This document shows, piece by piece, positions 7,765 to 15,231 of a stretch of DNA of 29,614 nt (its first letter is position 1; the number at the start of each line of letters is the position of its first letter). Made by a program: the position numbers and the translations under genes. Location: contig CAYGSA010000016.1 of assembly GCA_964352375.1 (NCBI GenBank), positions 1 to 29,614 of the forward strand, read 5' to 3'. The notes beneath the pieces were generated by a model that saw only the letters and a program-made list of their open reading frames with translations, had not been told where the DNA came from and did not search any database. Origin of the DNA: UBA1672 sp964352375 (lineage in GTDB: Bacteria; Pseudomonadota; Alphaproteobacteria; Micavibrionales; Micavibrionaceae).

Positions 7765-8603
7765 TGTCTTACTACACATCGAAACATCCTGGCCTTTACG
7801 CCTATTTAACCCTCCTCTGCATCAGCACAGCAGCATTTATCCTTATGCCTCAATCCACCGTTATTATGGGTGCTCTATCGGTACTCTGGGGGATAGTCTG
7901 CATGATGCGCGTCCTCACGCTCTTCGAAGTACAAGAATATTTCGAAGACTACAATGCTGCAAATAGCCCATCCAAAATCACCAACGCACAAAGCACTGGC
8001 CTCGCTTACGACCTCACAAAACGCATGCGCGGACAAAACCATTTCAAACGCGGTTTAGCCGCCATGGAATGCATAGAACCACGTACGCTCCTCTGGTTTG
8101 GCATGGCAGCCCTATACGCATTGTCATCCTTCCACCTTGGCAAAGACAACGGAATAGAGGGAATCGCGCTGCTCTTCATGATCGGCTCCGCCTTCTGGAT
8201 CGGGCAAAGCTACGCCTACAGTAAAACCGCCACAGGTCTGATTGCATTATGCAGCCTTACCCTTCTCGCAAGCGGAATATATGTCCTTGAAACCCCTCTG
8301 ACAGAAAACATGTATCAGCTGATCATCAACGGTATCCTCTCGAACCCATCACGTGTGATGCTGATCGCCCTCATTGCCTACAGCGCAGGCGTCCTTTGCC
8401 ATGCCCTCATCGAAAACCCACACCAAAGCATCCTTGTTATATCAGGCTTCACCCTTCTCTCAGCAATCAGCTTCAGCTATATCGCGCTCGAAGCATCCAC
8501 ACAAAACATGGCACTCTGGCTACCCGCTTGGTCACTCTTTTCCCTGATCTGGATTCGCGCCTATAAAGCCCCCCAAAAGCGCTACACACTCTATCCATGC
8601 TAA
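7764..8603 (+). CDS. Polytopic inner-membrane protein of unknown function in the polysaccharide cluster
   Basis: 279 residues from the ATG at 7764, chosen because it overlaps the upstream stop as TAATG; the frame is open further upstream, but that part is the 64-aa gene in another frame. About eight hydrophobic segments are visible (roughly residues 11-28, 32-50, 108-125, 134-150, 156-175, 195-215, 222-240, 250-266). One hydrophilic loop, residues about 52-105, is acidic then basic (FEVQEYFEDYN, then LTKRMRGQNHFKRG). There is no motif of Wzx, Wzy, acyltransferase or exosortase families that I can identify. Position directly after a GumB/GumC-like pair suggests a part in surface polysaccharide assembly or its control; this is inference. 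Confidence 0.65.
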   Translation: MSYYTSKHPGLYAYLTLLCISTAAFILMPQSTVIMGALSVLWGIVCMMRVLTLFEVQEYFEDYNAANSPSKITNAQSTGLAYDLTKRMRGQNHFKRGLAAMECIEPRTLLWFGMAALYALSSFHLGKDNGIEGIALLFMIGSAFWIGQSYAYSKTATGLIALCSLTLLASGIYVLETPLTENMYQLIINGILSNPSRVMLIALIAYSAGVLCHALIENPHQSILVISGFTLLSAISFSYIALEASTQNMALWLPAWSLFSLIWIRAYKAPQKRYTLYPC

Positions 8604-8655
8604 AAACACTTGACTAAATAAGAAAATAGTCCTAAAAATAGAACATCAACACCAC

Positions 8656-8680
8656 AATTCCGCCTATAGAGAGGCGAATT
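8656..8680. terminator. Inverted repeat after the polysaccharide operon
   Basis: AATTC-(C)-GCCT pairs with AGGCGAATT around a six-base loop: a nine-base-pair stem with one bulged C, 53 bases after the 279-aa gene. No T-run follows on either strand. It lies in the 205-base gap 8604-8808 before the 111-aa gene and could be a transcript end or processing site. Confidence 0.4.
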
Positions 8681-8736
8681 AACCCTCAAACCAAGTTGCT
8701 TAATTTTATATTTTTCAGCAGGCACAAGCGGCGACA

Positions 8737-8750
8737 GGTATTTTAATACC
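8737..8750. promoter_or_regulatory. Perfect short inverted repeat upstream of the 111-aa gene, possible operator
   Basis: GGTATT-TT-AATACC forms a six-base-pair perfect dyad ending 58 bases before the start codon at 8809. The size and position fit a repressor site or a small mRNA hairpin. No clear sigma-70 promoter pair could be placed around it, and the rest of 8604-8808 shows nothing else I can name. Confidence 0.3.
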
Positions 8751-8808
8751 TTAGACGCGCAGTAACGCACTGAAAAAATAAAAGGAAGTGACGCTAAAAG
8801 GAAAAACA

Positions 8809-9144
8809 ATGACAACACTTCTCCCCCAAGACCAAAACGACAATCCAATCCCCGCACTGCGCATGAAATCAGGCGGCGCCCATAAAATAGCCGCTGGCGC
8901 AAGCGCAGCGCGCAATGCAAACGCCTTCGAATCAGATACAAAAATCATCGGACTATACGCCGATGTTCCCGTCTATATCGCCTTTGGAAATGCATCCGTA
9001 ACCGCAACAACAGACGATCATTTTTTCCCCGCAGGCATCTATTACGACGTCTCCATCGGCGGTGACCACAGTGCACATTACACGCACATATCAACCCTAC
9101 AAGCCTCAAGCGCTGGAACACTCTTCATATCCGAAAAAGAGTAG
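8809..9144 (+). CDS. Small soluble beta-rich protein, resembles phage-associated conserved hypotheticals
   Basis: 111 residues from the ATG at 8809, with AAGGA seven bases upstream. No signal peptide or membrane helix. The layout is a disordered N-terminus (LLPQDQNDNPIPAL), an Ala-rich segment (KIAAGASAARNANAF), then short beta strands: IIGLYADVPVYIAFG, a TATTDDHFFPAGIYYDV segment and a final GTLFISE. This resembles a group of small proteins encoded beside phage or prophage structural genes, in which a nearly identical order of motifs (hydrophobic strand, xxAFG, threonine-rich loop, FxPAG) occurs; that recognition is from memory and tentative. No other phage gene is near. It is isolated, with hairpins on both sides, and convergent with recR. 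Confidence 0.6.
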   Translation: MTTLLPQDQNDNPIPALRMKSGGAHKIAAGASAARNANAFESDTKIIGLYADVPVYIAFGNASVTATTDDHFFPAGIYYDVSIGGDHSAHYTHISTLQASSAGTLFISEKE

Positions 9145-9172
9145 AAAAAACAAAAGCGAAGCGAGCTGAATA

Positions 9173-9209
9173 TATTGTTAGATAAATGAAACGAAGTTTC
9201 TGAACAATA
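9173..9209. terminator. Nested inverted repeat between convergent genes, possible bidirectional terminator
   Basis: Outer arms TATTGTT (9173-9179) and AACAATA (9203-9209) flank an inner perfect dyad GAAAC-GAA-GTTTC (9188-9200). It sits in the 95-base gap between the 111-aa gene and the 3' end of recR, which face each other. The position suits a shared terminator, although no long T-run follows. A GCGAAGCGAGC stretch just before it (9156-9166) adds a further local near-repeat. Confidence 0.45.
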
Positions 9210-9239
9210 AACAAGTTGAAATTTGACGCCATCCAAAGA

Positions 9240-9833
9240 CTAAGCGCGCGAGCGCAAAGCGGTGGTGATTGTACCATCATCAAGATAATCCAGCTCACCA
9301 CCAACAGGCACACCATGGGCCAAATGCGTCACCGCAACCTTCAACGGCGCAAGATGATCAGAAATATAATGCGCCGTTGATTGCCCATCCACCGTAGCGC
9401 TCAGCGCAAGAATCACCTCCGCAACAGGAACTTCCGCGCCGCGAATATTCCCGATCAATCGATCAATCCGCAAATCATTCGGCCCAATGCCATCCAAAGC
9501 CGACAACAAGCCCCCCAGCACAAAATAACGCCCCTTATAGCTGTGCGTGCGCTCAATCGCCCAAACATCACTCACCTGCGCAACAACGCAAATCTGCGAG
9601 ACATCACGTCGCCCATCTGCGCAAATTCCACACGGATCAATCATATCCAAATTGCCACACGCAGTGCACGCCTTCACATTCTCCGCCGCATCAGACAGAG
9701 CATTCGCAAGCGGCATCATTAATCGCCCGCGTTGCGCAAGAAGATGAAGCGCAATACGGCGCGCCGAACGGTTCCCAAGCCCAGGTAATCCAGAAAGTAA
9801 TCGAATTAAATGCTCTAACGGCCCATCATTCAT
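9240..9833 (-). CDS. recR: Recombination protein RecR
   Basis: Gap-repair protein that acts with RecF and RecO in loading RecA. From the ATG at 9833 the protein has 197 residues, the normal RecR length. Visible parts are the helix-hairpin-helix LLSGLPGLGNRSARRIALHL (about 12-31), the four-cysteine zinc motif CTACG...PCGIC, then a Toprim domain (ICVVAQVSDVWAIE, YFVLGGLLSALDGIGP) and the ending VGGELDYLDDGTI. The open frame upstream to 9893 runs through lolA coding sequence and does not match RecR. The start overlaps the lolA stop by eight bases. recR more often follows dnaX-ybaB; here it is placed after lolA. Confidence 0.95.
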   Translation of the reverse strand: MNDGPLEHLIRLLSGLPGLGNRSARRIALHLLAQRGRLMMPLANALSDAAENVKACTACGNLDMIDPCGICADGRRDVSQICVVAQVSDVWAIERTHSYKGRYFVLGGLLSALDGIGPNDLRIDRLIGNIRGAEVPVAEVILALSATVDGQSTAHYISDHLAPLKVAVTHLAHGVPVGGELDYLDDGTITTALRSRA

Positions 9834-10461
9834 TATAGCTAGAATTCCTGCTTTTCTGATTAGGGTCTTTAAAGATAAACAACTTGGGATCATGCTTCAT
9901 ACCTGTTTTGAGGTGAAATAATTCAACCTCGGTAATTTGCCCCTGTGCATCTTTCACACGCCACTTCCTCAGCTCAAACGGATCTTCACTAAATCCAAAC
10001 GTAATCGACCCCGCCGCTGGCTCATCCGCCTTCACAACTTGCAACAGCAAAAGCCCACCGCCATAACGCGCATCCTTAACAATCAAATCATCAGTCAGAG
10101 AAAAATCCTTACGCAAGAAGAAATGCGCAAGCGTTGAACGAATTGGTGCGTTCGTGTGCTCCTCAAGCATTGAATCATAAAAATGGATAAACAACCCATC
10201 CGCAATGACAAAATCATCCACCTCGTCATATTCAAATCGCAACTTCCCAGGGCGCTGCATATAAAATGTACCCGACAATTGCGCGCCCGTATGGGTGGTT
10301 TGCACAAAACGCGCCTGCGCCGTTTTCAAATCATGCAAATATGTCTCCGCTTTGCCAATCATATCAGGATCAACAATACGCGCCTTTTCTTGCGCAGAAA
10401 CAGGCGCAGAAAAAAAGAAAAAAACCACGAACAAACTAAACAATCTTAAAAGTTTCATCAT
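9826..10461 (-). CDS. lolA: Outer-membrane lipoprotein carrier protein LolA
   Basis: Periplasmic chaperone that ferries lipoproteins from LolCDE to the outer membrane. 211 residues with a strongly hydrophobic signal peptide (about 1-23, ending VSAQ). Family features are the start of the mature region (AETYLHDLKTAQARFVQTT), then GTFYMQRPGKLRFEYD, and a beta-barrel half-shell with the ending FELRKWRVKDAQGQITEVEL. Two ATGs lie side by side; the second (10458) would work equally well. It follows ftsK by 41 bases, a pairing often seen in alphaproteobacteria, and overlaps recR. MlaA (20696) in this window is a predicted client lipoprotein. Confidence 0.9.
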   Translation of the reverse strand: MMKLLRLFSLFVVFFFFSAPVSAQEKARIVDPDMIGKAETYLHDLKTAQARFVQTTHTGAQLSGTFYMQRPGKLRFEYDEVDDFVIADGLFIHFYDSMLEEHTNAPIRSTLAHFFLRKDFSLTDDLIVKDARYGGGLLLLQVVKADEPAAGSITFGFSEDPFELRKWRVKDAQGQITEVELFHLKTGMKHDPKLFIFKDPNQKSRNSSYNE

Positions 10462-10502
10462 ATCAATCTATACGTATTTTAAGGGTAAAGCCTTCTAAAA
10501 AA

Positions 10503-13001
10503 TCAAGCACCACTGTGGTCTTGCACCAAAATCTGACGCTTGCCTGTCGCGCTGGCTTGCGAAATCACACCTTGACGCTCCATCTCCTCGATAATACGCG
10601 CCGCACGGTTATAACCGATCTGCAAGTGACGTTGTACAAAACTGGTCGAGACTTTACCCTCTTTAGTAATCACCGCAACCGCTTGATCATAGAGCTCATC
10701 CACCTTCTCACCATCCGAAGAAGACCCGCCGCCAAACATCGCATTCATCACCGCGCTGTCCCCGCCAAACTCCGCATCCTCGGATGTAATATCATCAAGA
10801 TAAGACGGAGTCGCCTGTGCACGCAAGAAATCAGACGTCTTCTCAACATCATCATCTGATGCAAACGGCCCATGCACACGTGTCACGCGTCCACCCGGTG
10901 CCATATAAAGCATATCCCCCATCCCAAGAAGCTGCTCCGCGCCGCTATCTCCAAGGATCGTCCGAGAATCAATTTTAGATGTCACTTGAAACGAAATCCG
11001 CGTCGGAAAGTTGGCCTTGACAACGCCCGTAATCACATCAACAGAAGGGCGCTGCGTCGCCATAATCAAATGCAGCCCAGCCGCACGCGCCATCTGCGCA
11101 AGACGCTGAATCGCATTCTCAACATCTTTCCCCGCAACCAGCATCAAATCCGCAAATTCATCAACAATAATAACAATATAAGGAAGCTCAGCAAGCACCA
11201 TCTCACGATCTTCAAACGTCGCCTTCCCCGTTTCAGGATCAAACCCCGTCTGCACCTTCTGCATAATCTGCTCACCATTTTTAAGGGCCTCACGCATACG
11301 CTGATTATAGCCCTCGATATTACGAACACCCAATTTCGACATATTGCGATAACGCTCTTCCATCTCATGGACCGCCCATTTCAGCGCGACAATCGCCTTC
11401 CCGGGATCAGTCACAACAGGCGAGAGAAGATGCGGGATATCATCATAAACCGACAATTCCAACATTTTCGGATCGATCATAATAAAACGGCATTTCTCAG
11501 GCGACAAACGATACAGCAACGACATAATCATCGTATTCACCGCCACAGACTTACCAGACCCAGTCGTCCCCGCAACCAGCAAGTGCGGCATTTTCGCCAG
11601 ATCTGCCAATACAGGTTGTCCGCCAATATCCTTACCTAAAATCAAAGGCAATTTTGCAGACGTCTTCTCATATAAACGCGAGATCAGCATCTCTTTCATA
11701 TACACCGTTTGACGCGTCTTATTCGGCAATTCAATCCCAATCACATTCCGCCCCGGCACAACCGCACACCGCACAGACACCGCAGACATAGACCGCGCAA
11801 TATCATCACTAAGCGATATCACGCGTGACGTCTTCGTCCCTGGCGCAGGCTCCAGCTCATAAAGCGTCACAACAGGCCCAGGATGAATACTAACAATGTC
11901 GCCTTTTATATTGAAATCAGCAAGAACACTCTTAAGCAACTCCGCATTACGGCGCAAAGCATCCTCATTCAACGTCTCGCATTTGTTACTTGCAGGAACA
12001 TCTTGAATCAAGGAAACAGGAGGAAACTCCCACTCTCCATCAACATCAGACAACACAAACCGCTTTTGGGAAGAGCCTTGCGCCTTTGCACTATTCCCAT
12101 CCGCAGCCTTCGGCTTAACCACAGGAATAGAAGAGCGCGGCGACTCTGATGTCGCTGGCTCTGGCTGTGAAATAACAGGTTCAACACTCTTCGGCCCATC
12201 TGGAGCAACCGCAGCCTCTGGCCTCATAACCTGAATCTTCTCCTGCGCTTCCCGCGCCAAAGCGCGTTGCTCACGCATCTCACGCAACTTCTCCATCAGA
12301 CCAAGCTTAAGGGAGGACTCGCCTTCATAATCAGGCTGATTATAACGCGCAATCCATCTGTTAAACCCATGCACCACCGACACAAGCGCCGTCGCGACAA
12401 TGTAGGCTGCCATCTTTATACGAAACCAAACGCTCGCAATCTCATAGTGGGTTACCGCCATCGCATACAGAAAAACACCACATGCAACAAAGCCGCTAAA
12501 AATCGCCAAGGTCTCATAAACATAAGGCAAACCAAGCAGAGAAACAAAGGATGTCGATTGAGCCAAAATCAAAGCCCCTGCACTTCCACCACGTGAAATA
12601 TATGCCAAAGCCACTGCAGCGCTCAGTGCCGAAACCAACATCGCCGCCAGCCGCAAAGAAATCGGACGGATAGAGCGCCGCTTAAACATACGCATCCCCC
12701 AGATAAGCACCCCAAGCCCAAGGCCAAATGAGGCATAACCAAGCGTCTGCACAAGGATATCCGCTAAATACGCGCCCTGCTGACCCGCGGCATTCTGCAC
12801 CCCCTCATCCGCGCCTGAACTGTTCCAAGATGGATCAGTCCGGTCATAGCTAAACAATGAAACAAGAATAAACGCCCCAAGCCCCAGAAAGACAAAAGCA
12901 ACACCATCAACAAGACGCCGTGCGATAAAGGCCTGAAAAGACTCAGGAAGAAAAGAGGATTTCTTTTTACGGTTACGTTTAATTTTGCGGGAAGGGGCCA
13001 T
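10503..13001 (-). CDS. ftsK: DNA translocase FtsK
   Basis: Septal DNA pump that clears and aligns the chromosome terminus during division. 832 residues: a basic N-terminus, four membrane segments (about 33-51, 83-102, 117-137, 160-182), a linker of only about 130 residues rich in Pro, Ser and Glu, then the alpha/beta motor with Walker A GTTGSGKS (478-485) and Walker B IVIIVDE (609-615), followed by MATQRPSVDVITG (648-660). The C-terminal gamma domain (about 765-825, DELYDQAVAVITKEGKVS) is the winged-helix reader of KOPS. All parts are complete. The ATG at 13001 has no clear ribosome-binding site. A 124-base gap separates it from the 112-aa gene upstream. Confidence 0.97.
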   Translation of the reverse strand: MAPSRKIKRNRKKKSSFLPESFQAFIARRLVDGVAFVFLGLGAFILVSLFSYDRTDPSWNSSGADEGVQNAAGQQGAYLADILVQTLGYASFGLGLGVLIWGMRMFKRRSIRPISLRLAAMLVSALSAAVALAYISRGGSAGALILAQSTSFVSLLGLPYVYETLAIFSGFVACGVFLYAMAVTHYEIASVWFRIKMAAYIVATALVSVVHGFNRWIARYNQPDYEGESSLKLGLMEKLREMREQRALAREAQEKIQVMRPEAAVAPDGPKSVEPVISQPEPATSESPRSSIPVVKPKAADGNSAKAQGSSQKRFVLSDVDGEWEFPPVSLIQDVPASNKCETLNEDALRRNAELLKSVLADFNIKGDIVSIHPGPVVTLYELEPAPGTKTSRVISLSDDIARSMSAVSVRCAVVPGRNVIGIELPNKTRQTVYMKEMLISRLYEKTSAKLPLILGKDIGGQPVLADLAKMPHLLVAGTTGSGKSVAVNTMIMSLLYRLSPEKCRFIMIDPKMLELSVYDDIPHLLSPVVTDPGKAIVALKWAVHEMEERYRNMSKLGVRNIEGYNQRMREALKNGEQIMQKVQTGFDPETGKATFEDREMVLAELPYIVIIVDEFADLMLVAGKDVENAIQRLAQMARAAGLHLIMATQRPSVDVITGVVKANFPTRISFQVTSKIDSRTILGDSGAEQLLGMGDMLYMAPGGRVTRVHGPFASDDDVEKTSDFLRAQATPSYLDDITSEDAEFGGDSAVMNAMFGGGSSSDGEKVDELYDQAVAVITKEGKVSTSFVQRHLQIGYNRAARIIEEMERQGVISQASATGKRQILVQDHSGA

Positions 13002-13125
13002 GACGAGAGATACTCTAATGTTTTGAGGTTGCCTGAAAGCAGAAAATGCTAACGCATTATCTTAACCCGCCAAGCCCTCACAACTCAAGCCTATCAGCAA
13101 TAAAGGCTGGGGACAAAATGATGTT
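13002..13125. other. Intergenic region upstream of ftsK with two short hairpins
   Basis: Two small dyads are visible: AGCCT (13088-13092) with AGGCT (13104-13108), and AATGC-TAAC-GCATT (13045-13058). Read on the minus strand the latter gives GCATTTTCT, a short pyrimidine run, so it could weakly end the 112-aa gene's transcript. The ftsK promoter may lie here, but I cannot place it with confidence. Confidence 0.3.
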
Positions 13126-13464
13126 TTAATCTAAGATGCCAAGCGGATCTTGCTGAACCAAATTCCCAAGCTGCTCATATACATTAGCATTTTCATGCAT
13201 TTGCTCTTTAATTGGCTCGTTCTGCTCAGCAAGTGTGCGAAAAAACGTCGCCGCATCGCGAAGCAACCGCCCCGCAAGCTCACCATTAGCCGTACCTTCC
13301 AAAAACCCATTCGGATCATTCTGGATCAATTCACCCATCTGCTCAAAAACAGTCGCATTTTCACTCATCTGCTGCTGAAGCTCATCATTTTGACTCGCAA
13401 GAGTACGAAAAAACGTCGCAGCATCTTTTAAAAGTTTACTAGATAGGTCTGCATGGGTAGGCAT
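13126..13464 (-). CDS. Small helical protein made of two tandem repeats (unrecognised)
   Basis: 112 residues with a good ribosome-binding site (AGGAAT about six bases before the ATG). The protein is two copies of one 47-residue unit with a 56-residue period: residues 10-56 and 66-112 match at 29 of 47 positions by direct comparison. Each unit runs LLxDAATFFRTLAxQN, then QMxENAxVxEQxG, then a DPxGxL ending. It is predicted to be almost wholly alpha-helical and acidic, with no signal peptide or membrane segment. I do not recognise the family. It lies between pheA and ftsK on the same strand, 82 bases after pheA and 124 bases before ftsK, so it may have its own transcript. A structural or protein-docking role is a guess. 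Confidence 0.8.
   Translation of the reverse strand: MPTHADLSSKLLKDAATFFRTLASQNDELQQQMSENATVFEQMGELIQNDPNGFLEGTANGELAGRLLRDAATFFRTLAEQNEPIKEQMHENANVYEQLGNLVQQDPLGILD
13129..13437 (-). repeat. Intragenic tandem duplication in the 112-aa gene
   Basis: Unit 1 is 13297-13437 and unit 2 is 13129-13269, each coding 47 residues, separated by a nine-residue Gly/Ala-containing spacer (GTANGELAG). The two units are alike in protein but clearly diverged in bases, so the duplication is not recent. The second unit runs to the last codon of the gene. Confidence 0.85.
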
Positions 13465-13546
13465 GAAATATTCCTGTATTCTTAAATTAAAGTCATTTAT
13501 ACCTTGCCATTAAGGAATAAATTTTTCGTTAAATCAAGGTTTTCTT

Positions 13547-14410
13547 TTACAATTTATCCGGCTCTTTAACCCCGCTCATGCGATAAGGGTGCGCAAGATA
13601 CGCCCCCAAAAGCTTCACATCCGCCGAGAAAAACCCAAGCTCTTCCACAGCGCGTTGAAACGGCAAACTTTCAGGATGCCCCTCAACATCACAATAAAAC
13701 CGCGCCGCATGAAAATTTTCATCCACATAAGATTCAAGCTTCGTCATGCTCAAACCATTCGTCGCAAACCCGCCAAGAGCCTTGTACAATGACGCAGGCT
13801 GATTTCGCACTTCAAACAAAAGGCTGGTCATGACATCCTCGGCCTCAAGCGCAGGAAAATCTGGCTCCGCCGATAAAATCAAAAACCGCGTAACATTACG
13901 GCTATGATCTTCAACATCACGCTTGAGAATATCCAAACCATAAATCTGCGCCGCAAGCTCCGACGCTACCGCCCCGTGCGCCTTATCCCCACGCGTTGCA
14001 ATTTCCTGCGCGGCCCCTGCAGTATCCCCATGCACATGCGCCTCAACCTTCAAGTCCTTCAAAACATTCCTGCACTGCGGAATAGCGTGCACATGACTAT
14101 GAACATGCTTAATATCCTCTATTTTAGCGCCCTTAACTCCAAGCAACATATGATTAATCGGCTGAAAATGCTCTCCAATAATAAATAAATCCCAATGCGG
14201 CATCAAATGATGAACATCCGCAACACGCCCTGCGATCGTATTATCGACAGGAATCATCGCAAGGTCTGCTTCTCCCTCACTCACACAACGAAATGCTTCA
14301 TCAAACGAAGCACACGGCACTGTCTCAAGCGAAGGAAACACGCTGCGACACGCAACATCCGAATAAGCACCACGCACCCCTTGAAAAGCTATTGATTTAT
14401 AATCACGCAC
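13547..14410 (-). CDS. pheA: Prephenate dehydratase
   Basis: Converts prephenate to phenylpyruvate in phenylalanine synthesis. It is the monofunctional form, with no chorismate mutase domain, 287 residues. The dehydratase domain has FQGVRGAYSDVA (9-20), IPVDNTIAGRV (53-63) and the catalytic TRF at 174-176. The C-terminal ACT domain (about 195-272) binds phenylalanine; its motif reads GLSMTKLESYV where many bacteria have ESRP, a form common in alphaproteobacteria. The start is GTG at 14410 with AAGGGATG about ten bases upstream; no ATG is available nearby. It is divergent from the cytochrome c gene, a conserved pairing in this class. Confidence 0.95.
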   Translation of the reverse strand: MRDYKSIAFQGVRGAYSDVACRSVFPSLETVPCASFDEAFRCVSEGEADLAMIPVDNTIAGRVADVHHLMPHWDLFIIGEHFQPINHMLLGVKGAKIEDIKHVHSHVHAIPQCRNVLKDLKVEAHVHGDTAGAAQEIATRGDKAHGAVASELAAQIYGLDILKRDVEDHSRNVTRFLILSAEPDFPALEAEDVMTSLLFEVRNQPASLYKALGGFATNGLSMTKLESYVDENFHAARFYCDVEGHPESLPFQRAVEELGFFSADVKLLGAYLAHPYRMSGVKEPDKL

Positions 14411-14452
14411 AATATAAACATCCCTTAAATAATTTTAGCTCATGAAAGCCTG

Positions 14453-14480
14453 TCGACAAAATCAAAAGAATTGCTATAGT
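14453..14480 (+). promoter_or_regulatory. Sigma-70-like promoter for the cytochrome c gene
   Basis: TCGACA (14453-14458) and TATAGT (14475-14480) each match five of six consensus positions and are 16 bases apart. Transcription would begin near 14487, giving a leader of about 50 bases before the ATG at 14537. This is the best-matching promoter I found in the window. Confidence 0.55.
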
Positions 14481-14536
14481 AAAGCACAAAGGTTCTTTTG
14501 AAATCTCAGGATAAATAAATATAGGTTTTTTCCTCT

Positions 14537-15130
14537 ATGTCTAGTTTAGAAAATAACAAGATTTTTGCGGCCGTGCTCTGTGCAGGTATAACAGTTATGC
14601 TGACAGGCTTTGTCGCGAACAAAGTCATGAAGCCAAAAGAGCTGAAACAAGACGCTGTTCAGATTGAAGGTGCACCAGTTGTAGCCTCCAACGCACCGGC
14701 AAAACCACAACTGCCTGACCCAATTCTCGCCATGCTCGCTACTGCAGACCTTGAAAAAGGTGCAAAACTGTCGAAAGCGTGCGCGGCCTGCCACTCCTTT
14801 GATAAGGGTGGCCCAATCAAACAAGGCCCAAACCTTTGGAACATCGTTGACGCGAAAAAAGGCCATCAAGCAGACTTTAAATACTCTGATGGCCTCCTTG
14901 CAACAGGCGGGGAATGGACCTACGAATCACTCAATTTCTTCCTCTGGAAACCAAAAAAATACGCGCCCGGCACAAAAATGAACTTCGCTGGCTTGAAAAA
15001 GCCCGAAGACCGCGCCGCAATGGTTGCGTGGCTCAGAACACTATCAGACAGCCCAGCCGCCCTAGCTAACGTAACGCGCATTGCCGCCGAAGAGGCACCC
15101 TTCGCTGAACCAGAAGAACTTGCAGAAGAC
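14537..15130 (+). CDS. Membrane-anchored c-type cytochrome (3' end lost in assembly gap)
   Basis: Class I cytochrome c of the CycM/c552 type that would pass electrons to a terminal oxidase at the outer face of the inner membrane. 198 residues are readable. An uncleaved N-terminal anchor (about 8-28) is followed by a linker rich in Ala and Pro and then the haem domain: CAACH at 82-86, GPNLW (97-101) and the probable axial methionine M148 in GTKMNF. After the domain comes an acidic tail (AEEAPFAEPEELAED) that runs into a 100-N gap at 15131. An in-frame TAA occurs just after the gap at 15233, but gap length is a placeholder, so the true end is unknown. Confidence 0.9.
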
Positions 15131-15230
15131 NNNNNNNNNNNNNNNNNNNNNNNNNNNNNNNNNNNNNNNNNNNNNNNNNNNNNNNNNNNNNNNNNNNNNN
15201 NNNNNNNNNNNNNNNNNNNNNNNNNNNNNN
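15131..15230. other. Assembly gap of 100 Ns
   Basis: Exactly 100 undetermined bases, the usual scaffold placeholder. It hides the end of the cytochrome c gene and the convergent junction with holC. The acidic, Glu/Ala-rich coding sequence entering the gap may be repetitive. Confidence 0.98.
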
Positions 15231-15231
15231 T

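Noticed and set aside
10872..11639. 255-codon open frame on the plus strand inside ftsK
   Set aside because: It lies fully antisense to a complete FtsK motor domain; its Arg/His/Asn-rich composition is what the complement of this codon usage produces. The same holds for the plus-strand frame at 1697-2500 over lptC and kdsD.
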